From an uncultured Bacteroides sp. (GTDB lineage Bacteria; Bacteroidota; Bacteroidia; Bacteroidales; Bacteroidaceae), in contig UQVZ01000058.1 of the NCBI GenBank assembly GCA_900544675.1, positions 1 through 15,702 of the forward strand: DNA of 15,702 bases, in the 5' to 3' direction. Position 1 is the first letter of the stretch; every line of letters starts with the position of its first letter. A program made the translations under genes and the position numbers. Shown in pieces: positions 1 to 7,588 of the stretch. Under the pieces are notes generated by a model, which was not told the origin of the DNA, did no database searches, and saw only the letters and a list, made by a program, of their open reading frames with translations.

Positions 1-2
1 CC

Positions 3-338
3 AAGTTCACCAAAAAGCAATACGACGAATACGAAGACAGCCTGAAGGTTTACCGTGACTGGAAGAACGTGCTTGAAACGGCAGAGATGAAAGCTGTAGC
101 CAAAGGCAAAGCAGAAGGTATGGCAGAAGGAATGGCGAAAGGCATGGCACAAGGCAGGGCTGAAGGAATGGCTCAAGGCAGAGCGGAAGGTAAAGCTGAA
201 GGAATAGCTGAAGGTTTGGAGAAAGGAAAACTGGAAGAGAAGATTGGGAACGCACGCAGACTGAAGGAGCTGGGCGTTCCGGCGAATATCATTCGGCAAG
301 CCACCGGACTGACGGAAGAAGAGATAAACAGTTTGTAA
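3..338 (+). CDS. C-terminal part of Rpn/PD-(D/E)XK nuclease family protein (transposase-associated type)
   Basis: The open frame is continuous from the left edge, so the gene begins outside the window and only about 111 residues are visible. The part before residue 25 (FTKKQYDEYEDSL, then a YRDWKN stretch) resembles the end of the nuclease domain in the Bacteroidales proteins annotated as Rpn family recombination-promoting nuclease/putative transposase. A run of about ten degenerate four-residue units (K/R-A-E-G, M-A-E-G, M-A-Q-G) follows, typical of the tail of this family. The end (ELGVPANIIRQATGLTEEEI) is the usual small helical C-terminal motif in which a helix-turn-helix-like pair ends the protein. 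The catalytic residues lie outside the window, so activity cannot be judged. An internal GTG at 69 could be mistaken for a start; the frame upstream is clearly coding. Family assignment is from recognition of the tail only. Confidence 0.75.
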   Translation, partial: KFTKKQYDEYEDSLKVYRDWKNVLETAEMKAVAKGKAEGMAEGMAKGMAQGRAEGMAQGRAEGKAEGIAEGLEKGKLEEKIGNARRLKELGVPANIIRQATGLTEEEINSL

Positions 339-379
339 CTGACAGGAAACGGATGCTTGTGTTATCCGTGAAGAACCGG

Positions 380-413
380 AAAAGGACAACTTCTCGCGAG
401 GCTGTCCTTTTTT
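380..413 (+). terminator. Rho-independent terminator after the Rpn-like gene, possibly bidirectional
   Basis: The arms AAAAGGACA (380-388) and TGTCCTTTT (403-411) pair perfectly, with one further C-G pair, and run into a T tract. It lies 42 bp past the stop of the rightward gene and 35 bp past the stop of the leftward barrel gene at 448. On the minus strand the arm ends in TTTTCC, so termination there would be weaker. Confidence 0.8.
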
Positions 414-447
414 GATTATAATCCGATATTGAAGAGAGAATTTTGTC

Positions 448-2766
448 TTACATACGGCTCTTCTGGCTTTCTCCGGCACCGGTACCTTTGTACTTGCTCT
501 TGGTGGCGTTGAACTTGTAGCGGACGGTTACAGAAAACTCCTGTCTGTCCCAAACGTTTTTCTGATAAAGATAATAATCACCACTATACAGACTATATCC
601 TATCTTGTATGTATTGAAAAGGTCGTTTCCCCTCAATTCCATACTTAACGCATCTTTCAGGAAACTTTTCCTGACAGACAGATTGACGTATCCGTAAGGT
701 TTTTCAGTATAAATATTCTGCGATGCACCTGCACTCTGAATATAAGAATCAAGACCTATCATAAAACCAAGAGGCAATTCCCATGTATTATTGAAAGAGG
801 CTGTAAATATAGGCTTGTTCAATGTTTTCGATTCCTTAAAATAATCGACAGTCAGCCACTGCTTCTGCATACCTACACTCAACATAGGCGACCAACAGCC
901 GATTTTAGGCGTAGCAGACAGAAAGGCGGTAAACATAGGAATGGATTTGTCCCAGTTGCGGTTGCTCAGCATGGTCAGTGAAGCATCTTCATTCATCAGT
1001 TCGCCCCAAAACAAAATCCGGTCCTTTGTCTGTGAATACGACAAGGACATCTGCAAGAATCTCCAGGTACCTGATAATGTCAAGTCATGTATGATTGTCG
1101 GACGAAGGGTGGGATTTCCTTTTTGAAGGGTAAAACGGTCTGAATAAAATACATTGTTACTCAGTTCGCTATACGACGGTCTTTGTGTCTTTGCCGTATA
1201 GCTCAACTGTGCCTGTACAGGCCCTAAGCGCGTTGAAAACGATACATTCGGGAAAAAGTTATCAAATGTACGGCTCTGCTCGTCAATATGCCTGTCATCT
1301 TCGTAATAGTCAAATTTGACATGCTCATACCTAAGTCCAAGTGCCCAGTCACCCCACGGGAAACTGCGGTTGTATTCCGCATAGCCTGTTGCGTTGATTT
1401 CCTTTATTTTACTGTAAGAAGAGGGCACATAGTTTTCCTCATTAAAATAATCGTCGTTCCTGTGAGTATAGGTTACTTCACTTCCCACTGCAAAAGTCCC
1501 TCCACCTAAAGGGAATGACAAAGTCAGCTTTCCGGCAGCAAGACGGTTTTTCACGCTGTTGACAGAATGGACATCACGGTTCTCAGAGGTCTGACTGACT
1601 TCATGGGAAAAAGCATAATAACGGTTTCCGTTTTGCAGATAATCCACATCGAAATCAATATTTATCTTTCCGGCCTGACCACTATAGTATGCGTTTACTT
1701 CATGTCCAAGGTCATGGTCCCGGTGTTCTTCTCCAATGATTTTTATATTGTCATAAAAGACATCATCCACTGTTATATCCGTTTCCTTGGATTGTGGATT
1801 CTCTTCTTTCAGTTTCTTTCCGGTCTTATATTGGGCACCGAAAGTATGGTTCTCGTTTATCTGATAATTAAATCCGATGGTTCCATTGAGGTCTTCTGTA
1901 AGGACATTCCAATGGTTTACCATGTGGTGGTTCCAGGTCTTTGTTCCTTTTTCGTTCAATATCATGGTGGCTTCCTGCCAACTATCCATCCGGTTGTAAT
2001 TGACAGAACCGAAAACATCGAGATTATTGTGACGGTAGTTGAAATTCGCCTGTTCAATCAAATCTGTGTTATCCGACTGATAATAGCTGGAGCGCAGGTT
2101 GAAACCGAAGCCGTCACCCTGACGTTTGATCGTCTGAATACGGACCACAGCTTTTACGGTTGCATCGTATCTTGACCCCGGATTGCGTATAACCTCCACG
2201 TTCTTGATTTCATCGGAGTTCAGTTGTTCCAATTCAGATAAATCGTGCAGTTTCCTGCCGTTGATGTATATGAGGGGAGTTCCCTTGCCGAATACCTCAA
2301 GCGCATCTTGTTTCTTGGTAATGCCGGGTATTTTAGTCAGTACATCATTGGCTGAACCCACCTTGCTTAATACGGTGTTCTCGACACTGGTAACCATCGC
2401 ATCCCCTTTCATGCGTGTCACAGGCAAGTTTGCTTTCACCACCACTTCCCCCAGCATGTGTGCGTCGGGCAGAAGTTGCAGGGTACCCAGCTCCGCTTGC
2501 TCCACCTTATTATATAGGGTGACATAGCCGACGGAAGATACCCGGAGCAACAGATTGGGCAGCTCGGCTTGCAGGGTAAATATTCCGTCTTCATCGCTGA
2601 TTGTTCCCGTGACAAAAGTAGAATCGGGCAGAGACAGCAACACTACATTGGCGTAGGGTAAGGGTTGGCTGTTCTCGTCAATCAGTTTTCCATTGATAGC
2701 TTGTGCAGATACTTCTAATGAAGAAAAAGTACACACCAACATAAATAAACTCCCAATACTTTTCAT
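448..2766 (-). CDS. Outer-membrane beta-barrel protein with N-terminal CarboxypepD_reg-like domain (OMP_b-brl_3 type)
   Basis: This 772-residue protein has a signal peptide of about 22 residues (hydrophobic core after MKSIG, cut after SAQ). A carboxypeptidase-regulatory-like beta sandwich follows (about 24-95, with the GKLIDENSQPLPYANVVLL pattern), then a TonB-receptor plug-like region (about 110-215, including TPLIYINGRK and EIKNVEVIRNPGSRYDA), and a long barrel of alternating aromatic strands to the end. The last barrel strand (VTVRYKF) is followed by a basic polar tail (NATKSKYKGTG) that I recognise from many Bacteroides homologues. It should sit in the outer membrane as a TonB-dependent-receptor relative, but no substrate can be read from the sequence. 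It lies 57 bp downstream of a second, distant homologue on the same strand with no promoter visible between them, so the two are probably co-transcribed. No SusD partner is present, which argues against a polysaccharide-utilisation locus. Confidence 0.88.
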   Translation of the reverse strand: MKSIGSLFMLVCTFSSLEVSAQAINGKLIDENSQPLPYANVVLLSLPDSTFVTGTISDEDGIFTLQAELPNLLLRVSSVGYVTLYNKVEQAELGTLQLLPDAHMLGEVVVKANLPVTRMKGDAMVTSVENTVLSKVGSANDVLTKIPGITKKQDALEVFGKGTPLIYINGRKLHDLSELEQLNSDEIKNVEVIRNPGSRYDATVKAVVRIQTIKRQGDGFGFNLRSSYYQSDNTDLIEQANFNYRHNNLDVFGSVNYNRMDSWQEATMILNEKGTKTWNHHMVNHWNVLTEDLNGTIGFNYQINENHTFGAQYKTGKKLKEENPQSKETDITVDDVFYDNIKIIGEEHRDHDLGHEVNAYYSGQAGKINIDFDVDYLQNGNRYYAFSHEVSQTSENRDVHSVNSVKNRLAAGKLTLSFPLGGGTFAVGSEVTYTHRNDDYFNEENYVPSSYSKIKEINATGYAEYNRSFPWGDWALGLRYEHVKFDYYEDDRHIDEQSRTFDNFFPNVSFSTRLGPVQAQLSYTAKTQRPSYSELSNNVFYSDRFTLQKGNPTLRPTIIHDLTLSGTWRFLQMSLSYSQTKDRILFWGELMNEDASLTMLSNRNWDKSIPMFTAFLSATPKIGCWSPMLSVGMQKQWLTVDYFKESKTLNKPIFTASFNNTWELPLGFMIGLDSYIQSAGASQNIYTEKPYGYVNLSVRKSFLKDALSMELRGNDLFNTYKIGYSLYSGDYYLYQKNVWDRQEFSVTVRYKFNATKSKYKGTGAGESQKSRM

Positions 2767-2823
2767 TTTTATAGTTTTAATTGTTTTACATACGGTTGCT
2801 TGTGCATCGCTTGATTGTAAATG

Positions 2824-5247
2824 TTATAATCTTCTTTTGGCTTCCGTGCCGGAAGTCTTTCGCTCTTGTGTGCCGTTCACTTTCTTGTTCCCAAAAGTAT
2901 AATTGAAGCGGAGGCCTATGCCGACGGGTTCACCTTTAATCAGGCTGATGCGTTGTATGTTGTCTGTCTCGTATTTATTCCGCCATCGGGTTGTCATCTT
3001 CCCGTCATACCTATATAGGTTGCAGAAACCATACAGAGACAACTGGCACGCCTTGAAGCGTTTCTTCAATTGTCCGTACAGGTAGAGTTTTTCCGGCGTT
3101 TCGGTATAGAAAGAAATGTCCTTGGTGTTGTATGACACGTTTATGTCAAAAGAGAGCTTATGCTTTTCCGAAAGGGTGAAGTTATTGTTCAAATCCACTT
3201 GAAAGACTCCGTTGTGATAGCCTCCGGCATGCACGCCTTCATATTCGATTGCACTCATGCGTTGCCACAAATAGGAGACGGTTATATTCAAGTCGGCGTA
3301 GTTTTTCAGGTAAGAAGTATTGGTGTTCAATGCCAGCAGGGCATACTCGAAAATTCCGGCGTTCACGGGCGTGGTCACTTGCATGTCGTCGTCCGTGGCA
3401 AAGGTCAGTTCGTAGATTTGGTTCTTCACACGCTGGTAGGTAGCCTGAAAGATGTACCGCTTGAAAAACTGGTACTGAAAGGTTTGCCCGTACATGATTT
3501 CCGGTTTCAGTTTCGCATTGCCGGTGGTATAGCTTGTTGCGGATGTATAAACCTTGAACGGATTGAACAGAGAAAACACCGGCCGCTCCATCCGGTTGGA
3601 AAAGATGTAGGAGAACACATGGTCGGGCGACAGGTGGTAAGTGATGTAGAGGTTGGGCAGCACTCTGACAAAATCAGTCTCGGTTTTCTCTCCCAGCGTA
3701 TATTGCCGGGTGGCATAGTCGGTGTACTCCAACCGGCTGCCCAAGCGGGTGGAAAAGCGGGAGTTCCATTCCCTTTTCCAACTGACAAAAAAGGCGGATG
3801 TCCATTCTTGCAACGCAAAGTGGTTGCTCTGTTCCTCATCGTTCACATAGCCGTCGTCCGTGCCCTGCATAAAAGTGTCTTTGTTGTCAATCTTGGAGTA
3901 ATAGCTGTCCACTCCTGCTGTCCATTGGTTTTTTCCTACGTTTTGCCCATATTCTATTTTGCCCGACCATACATGGCTGTTTTGAGGCACGTTCTCCTGA
4001 TAATAATTGTAAGGTGAAAGATATTGCAGGTCGTCGTCCAGATTGTCCATGCGGTTCCATACGAACTGTTTGTTCCGGCTATGGGTGTAATCGAAATCGA
4101 TATTCAACACTTGCCCCGGTTGGTTGAAGCGGCGTTGATAGAACAAGTTGATGCCCGCGTCTGTCCTGTCGCGTTCCAAGTCATTGTCATGCCGCACGTT
4201 CAATGTCTCTTCTTTGTCAGCACCTGCCTGTTTCAGCCTTCCTTTGTCCGTCCAGTCCAGTTTGGAATAAGAGAAATTGATGTTGCCTCCCAGCTCGTCC
4301 TTGTCCGAGAGTTGGTATTCCCAGTCGATGGCTCCGTTCGCACGCCGGGTAAATCCTGTTATTTTGCTTTCCTGCCATGTCGTGACGGCACTTTCTTTCA
4401 GGAAACTTTCCGTTTCGTCCTTCTTCCAGTCGCTTTGGTTGGCAAAGCCTGCCGTGCCATTCAGGGTCAGTCTGTTTTTATGGTATGTCAAGTTCAAGTT
4501 GCCACGCTCTTTCATATAGTGCGTCCGCCAGACCTGTGCGGACAAGGAACCTTGCAATCCTTCATCTTCCTTTTGCTTCAATTGAATGTTGATGATACCG
4601 AAGTTCCCTTCTCCACGGAATGTACTGTTGGGGGAATGGATTACTTCTATGCTTTTTATCCGGTCGGCGGGTAACCCTTTCAAATAATCATTCACTGCAT
4701 CGGGAGCCAGCTTCTTTTCCCTTCCGTTCACATAAATCTTCGTTTCTCTCTTGCCTATAATGGAAAAGTGTTCTCCGTCCGAAGCTATGAAAGGGACATA
4801 CTTGAAGGCTTCCAGTGCATTATCGTTGTTGAAAGGATTGGTGTCCATGTCATACACCAGCCTGTCGTTTTCCACTTTGGTACGTTGTCTTACCCCCTTC
4901 ACTACCACTTCATCCAGACTGAAGTTGCCGTCTTTTTCAAGTGTAATCCGCATACGACTTGTTTTCAGCGAAAAAGGAAGAAATACAGGCTTATATTCCA
5001 AACGGCTAATAAACAGTTGATTTGCACGTTCGTCAGGGTTTCCCATAAAGAATTTTCCCAAACTGTCCGAATAAGCAATATGGTATGCCGTTGCGTGATT
5101 CAAAGAATCTTTGAGAACAACGACTGCATCGGCTATGGGAAAACCGTCCGTAGTATAAATCTCTCCAATTAGTTTAGATTGAGCCTGTGCTAAATTTGTA
5201 AATACCTATCCAAGTACTATTACAGAAAATAAGCGTTTAATATCCAT
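2824..5247 (-). pseudogene. Outer-membrane beta-barrel protein gene with an amber codon in the signal peptide
   Basis: Reading from the ATG at 5245-5247 gives MDIKRLFSVIVLG, then TAG at 5206-5208 (codon 14), then VFTNLAQAQSKLIGEIYTTD in the same frame. That is a normal signal peptide (hydrophobic core, AQA cleavage site) joined to a CarboxypepD_reg-like domain. Without the stop the product would have 807 residues: signal peptide 1-22, regulatory domain about 24-110, plug-like region about 115-220 (IYVNGREKK, DRIKSIEVIHSPNSTFRGEGN), then an OMP_b-brl_3-type barrel to the end. Everything after codon 14 is intact. Possible restarts such as the TTG at 5103 or the ATG at 5046 would lack any export signal, so a functional outer-membrane protein is unlikely unless the stop is read through or is a sequence error. 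A single base change from CAG, TGG, TTG or TCG would create it. Next gene in the transcript: the second barrel protein at 448-2766. Confidence 0.85.
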
Positions 5248-5304
5248 AATCATTTCCTTAATTTCATATTGAATCTAAATAGATTGTGTAAATATATATT
5301 TTTG

Positions 5305-5312
5305 CAAATGTA
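5305..5312 (-). promoter_or_regulatory. Bacteroidales -7 promoter element for the barrel-gene pair
   Basis: On the minus strand the site reads TACATTTG, a full match to TAnnTTTG, 57 bp upstream of the ATG at 5247. No TTG lies at the usual 20-bp spacing: the minus-strand bases there read GAGA, and the nearest TTTG is 23 bp away, inside the inverted repeat at 5331-5352. A weak -33 element would suit an activator-dependent promoter. Confidence 0.5.
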
Positions 5313-5330
5313 TATACTTACAGCCACACG

Positions 5331-5352
5331 ACTCTCAAACAAGTTTGAGAGT
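5331..5352. promoter_or_regulatory. Perfect inverted repeat, candidate operator upstream of the barrel genes
   Basis: The arms ACTCTCAAAC and GTTTGAGAGT are exact reverse complements separated by AA. The two-base spacer is too short for a stable RNA loop, so a dimeric DNA-binding protein site is more plausible than a terminator. Its centre (5341.5) is about 43 bp upstream of the start expected from the -7 element at 5305-5312. The two Crp/Fnr-type regulators encoded immediately upstream are natural candidates for the binding protein, but the half-site is not the classical TGTGA or TTGAT. Confidence 0.5.
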
Positions 5353-5466
5353 TGCAGGCAGAATTATATTTCACCTTTTTCAGAGGGATAACTGCCAAGC
5401 ATGACCATACGACTCATATTTCGATTATACGTTAATTTTTGGAATGCGAAGTACGGGATAATAAAT

Positions 5467-5497
5467 AAAAAAGGCCTTGAAATATTTCAAGACCTTT
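5467..5497 (-). terminator. Rho-independent terminator of the Crp/Fnr pair
   Basis: Read on the minus strand, AAAGGTCTTGAAA and TTTCAAGGCCTTT can pair along 13 bp with one G-U pair, followed by six T residues. It begins 24 bp after the stop of the regulator gene at 5522 and so separates the regulator transcript from the barrel-gene transcript. The plus-strand read also forms the stem, but ends in TTTCTC, a poor tract. Confidence 0.8.
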
Positions 5498-5521
5498 CTC
5501 TCTAAATGTTAAAAGATACGG

Positions 5522-6085
5522 TTACTTTCTCAATTTCCTGCGTATGTGGCTGACAGTTTCGGGAGTAACGCCCAAGAATGAAGCAATGTTTTTCAAAGGA
5601 ACTGCTTCTTTCAAGTCGGGACAACGCTCCATCAGTCTTTTGTATCGTATTTCAGGGCTGCAATACGAATCGAGTAGTCGTCCGTATACCATTTCATATA
5701 GATTTTCGGCTACATGTCTTCCAAACCGTTGGGTTTCCATATTTGTTTCCCAACATGCAATAAGTTCATGGTGTGATATTTCATAAACGGTGCAATCGGT
5801 TATAGCTTGAATGCTTACCAATGACAAACTGCCTTTTATGAGTGAGGAATAGTCACACACATATTCATTTGTAAAAGAATACCCAACAATGTGCTCTTCT
5901 CCCTCTTCGTCAATGTGGGTATATTGAAAGGTACCATCTTCCACCCATCCCGCAAAACGTTTTCTCTCGTGCTGGCGAATAAAAAAATCTCCTTTACGAT
6001 AAGTATGCAGTTTTCCTTTCCTTTCACATAAATCTTTAATAAAAGAATAGTCTAAGTTATTGAGGTATGTATTGAACTCGTTCAT
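5522..6085 (-). CDS. Crp/Fnr family transcriptional regulator (second of a tandem pair)
   Basis: The 187-residue protein has a cyclic-nucleotide-binding-like beta-roll (about 25-115: YRKGDFFIRQHERKRFAGWVEDG, with a later EYVCDYSSLIKG stretch), a long dimerisation helix, and a C-terminal helix-turn-helix (about 160-187: VPLKNIASFLGVTPETVSHIRRKL). The length and short wHTH are usual for the Bacteroidetes Crp-like group, in which the effector is mostly unknown. I see no Fnr-type cysteine cluster, so an iron-sulphur sensor is not supported. The start ATG at 6085 is 9 bp after the stop of the upstream paralogue, which implies one transcript. The next transcript downstream encodes the two outer-membrane barrel proteins, possible targets. 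Confidence 0.88.
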   Translation of the reverse strand: MNEFNTYLNNLDYSFIKDLCERKGKLHTYRKGDFFIRQHERKRFAGWVEDGTFQYTHIDEEGEEHIVGYSFTNEYVCDYSSLIKGSLSLVSIQAITDCTVYEISHHELIACWETNMETQRFGRHVAENLYEMVYGRLLDSYCSPEIRYKRLMERCPDLKEAVPLKNIASFLGVTPETVSHIRRKLRK

Positions 6086-6094
6086 CTGATAAAA

Positions 6095-6661
6095 TCATTT
6101 ACTCTCAAAAGTAATTTCCTTACGGATACGGCTGAGATAGGTTGGTGTAACATTCAAATAAGAAGCAACTTCTCCAATCGTGATATTTTGAAGAATATCA
6201 GGACATCTTTTCAATAAAGCAATATAGCGTTCCTTGGGTGAAAAACGGTGCATATCCAAGTATTGTTTATAAACATGATGGAACAGTAAATCTGAAAGCT
6301 GCTGATGAAGCTCTCTATCCTCATCGAATACTTTATTAAGTACTTCACAGTCACATACCAGAACCTCCGCATTTGTTGCAGCAACAAGACTGGTCATACA
6401 AGGTGTTTTGTGTGTGGTACTTAAATAGTCACCAACAAATGCTCCTGGCAGCGCCAAACCAGTTATATGTTCATCACCCTTTGAATCTGTTACGACATAT
6501 TTAAAATATCCCTCTCGCACGATTCCCATATACCGTATAACATCTCCCTGTCGCACAAAGGATTCTCCCTTTTTGTAATGGCATAGTTTACCGTTCTTGG
6601 CACAAATTTCTTGCCAGAATTCCATGTCTAATTTATCAATGAAAGAATTAAAATTGCCCAT
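6095..6661 (-). CDS. Crp/Fnr family transcriptional regulator (first of a tandem pair)
   Basis: This 188-residue protein has the same layout as its neighbour: a beta-roll effector domain (about 25-115: YKKGESFVRQGDVIRYMGIVREG, then a DEHITGLALPGAFVGDYLS stretch), a dimer helix with the CPKER-like SPKERYIALLKRCPD signature, and a helix-turn-helix at about 160-185 (ITIGEVASYLNVTPTYLSRIRKE). Similarity to the downstream protein runs end to end (FNSF/FNTY start, GDEHI/GEEHI, RYIALLKRCPDI/RYKRLMERCPDL), so the pair arose by an old duplication. The effector is not identifiable. The ATG at 6661 is 22 bp downstream of a TAACTTTG promoter element, which supports this start. Confidence 0.88.
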   Translation of the reverse strand: MGNFNSFIDKLDMEFWQEICAKNGKLCHYKKGESFVRQGDVIRYMGIVREGYFKYVVTDSKGDEHITGLALPGAFVGDYLSTTHKTPCMTSLVAATNAEVLVCDCEVLNKVFDEDRELHQQLSDLLFHHVYKQYLDMHRFSPKERYIALLKRCPDILQNITIGEVASYLNVTPTYLSRIRKEITFESK

Positions 6662-6683
6662 TCGTCAATATTATAATTACGTG

Positions 6684-6691
6684 CAAAGTTA
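6684..6691 (-). promoter_or_regulatory. -7 promoter element for the Crp/Fnr operon
   Basis: The minus strand reads TAACTTTG, matching TAnnTTTG, 22 bp before the ATG at 6661. No TTG is found 20 bp upstream. Confidence 0.5.
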
Positions 6692-6741
6692 GATATTATT
6701 ATTCAATAAACATAGCAGACAATTAATGGGAGAGGAAATAA

Positions 6742-6826
6742 TTAAATTAAGAATTAAGAATGAAGAATCTGTTGGCGTTTTCTTTCACCACAGATTTTCT
6801 CTGTGTTTTTGTGTTCAATAAAAACT
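6742..6826. repeat. A/T-rich dispersed intergenic repeat
   Basis: The stretch holds overlapping TTAAGAA units (6748 onward) and then CTCTGTGTTTTTGTGTTCAA (6799-6818). The latter matches the segment at 9618-9639 at 18 of 22 positions (CTCTGTGTCTCTGTGTTCGA). It also contains CACAGA/TCTGTG arms (6789-6794 and 6800-6805) followed by five T residues. This is a hairpin on the plus strand, where no gene ends, so I do not call it a terminator. Similar segments are familiar from intergenic regions of Bacteroides genomes. Confidence 0.45.
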
Positions 6827-6829
6827 CAC

Positions 6830-7507
6830 CTATTCCCCGAACACATACCGGTAATACTGCTCTTTGGAACGACAATCTTTCAGCATCTCTATACCTTCCG
6901 GCAATGTTTCATACACCCCGTTATACAAATTCAACTCATAGCGCAGGAGCGTAAAGTCGTTATACAACAAAGAAAGATTCAAGGATTTCATCAGACGCAA
7001 TACAGTATATTGGGTTGTGTCGGCTTTTGTCTCCATGGCCTCCTGCAGTTGCATTCCATATATCGAGTCCGCTTTCAGGAAATCATGACGCGCCGTATCG
7101 TGCCATCCTGCCCTATCCTCCAGCATGGCTTTCAGGTTCCACATATCTGCAGCCATCGAATCGGGCACATTCGCTCCCATTGTACGCAAGAGCTGTAGCA
7201 TTTCATCCAGCTTCCAGCTACGTATCAGGTAAACATATTTCGTCAGATAAGCCTTCTTCAACGACGGACACATCAGTAGCGCATCGTCCAGTTTCTGTCT
7301 GACCAATGAATCATACCGACACATCACTGGCTCTTCCCGATTGACAGGATGAAGCCAAAAGGCAGAATCTGCACGCATCAGACTGTCTGCCTCTCTCAGC
7401 AAACGTTCTGCCATCTCCTGCCGAGGCAACTCAACCGGCTTTTTACGTCCACATGCCAAAATGGAAAATAGCATAAACAAAACTAACCAATTACGAAATC
7501 CTTTCAT
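6830..7507 (-). CDS. Small lipoprotein, helical (TPR-like), function unknown
   Basis: The chosen start (ATG at 7507) gives 225 residues with a lipoprotein signal peptide: MKGFRNW, a hydrophobic stretch, then the lipobox ILAC with Cys19 as the modified residue. An upstream in-frame start at 7546 would put 13 extra residues before the signal and lies upstream of the predicted transcription start, so it is rejected. The mature part is rich in Leu, Ala, Asp and charged residues and reads as amphipathic helices (LREADSLMRADSAFW, YDSLVRQKLDDALLM, WNLKAMLEDRAGWHDTARHDFLKADSIYG), spaced like tetratricopeptide-type repeats but without a clean consensus. It is probably anchored in the inner leaflet of the outer membrane or the inner membrane. 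It stands alone as a leftward gene, divergent from the acetyltransferase gene. No function is proposed. Confidence 0.75.
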   Translation of the reverse strand: MKGFRNWLVLFMLFSILACGRKKPVELPRQEMAERLLREADSLMRADSAFWLHPVNREEPVMCRYDSLVRQKLDDALLMCPSLKKAYLTKYVYLIRSWKLDEMLQLLRTMGANVPDSMAADMWNLKAMLEDRAGWHDTARHDFLKADSIYGMQLQEAMETKADTTQYTVLRLMKSLNLSLLYNDFTLLRYELNLYNGVYETLPEGIEMLKDCRSKEQYYRYVFGE

Positions 7508-7527
7508 ATAATCTTTGTTTTCTAAAA

Positions 7528-7559
7528 CAAATGTAAGTAAAAACACCTACCTTTGCAAC
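7528..7559 (-). promoter_or_regulatory. Promoter of the lipoprotein gene
   Basis: On the minus strand GTTG (7556-7559) is followed after exactly 20 bp by TACATTTG (7528-7535). This is the standard Bacteroidales arrangement, with the ATG at 7507 a further 20 bp downstream. It interleaves with the divergent element at 7548-7555. Confidence 0.65.
7548..7555 (+). promoter_or_regulatory. -7 promoter element of the acetyltransferase gene
   Basis: TACCTTTG matches TAnnTTTG and places transcription initiation near 7562, 27 bp before the ATG at 7589. It overlaps the alternative upstream start at 7553, which rules that start out for this transcript. No TTG is found 20 bp upstream. Confidence 0.5.
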
Positions 7560-7588
7560 GAAAAGACAAAAAAATATCAAACGACAAG

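Noticed and set aside
1567..2175. A 202-codon plus-strand open frame with hydrophobic segments
   Set aside because: It lies opposite the second barrel gene; the hydrophobicity comes from reading the complement of polar barrel codons.
3160..4017. A 285-codon open frame on the plus strand opposite the first barrel gene
   Set aside because: It is the antisense shadow of a clearly coding barrel gene, with no domain pattern or start context of its own.
448..5247. A SusC/SusD polysaccharide-utilisation locus
   Set aside because: There is no SusD-like lipoprotein, glycoside hydrolase or hybrid regulator next to the barrel genes.
6101..6110. ACTCTCAAAA at the end of the first Crp/Fnr gene, resembling one arm of the inverted repeat at 5331
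   Set aside because: It is a single half-site within coding sequence with no inverse copy; nine matching bases can be chance.
6789..6810. Hairpin CACAGA/TCTGTG followed by five T residues, terminator-like on the plus strand
   Set aside because: No plus-strand gene ends upstream of it, and it belongs to a segment repeated at 9618; the minus-strand read has no T tract.
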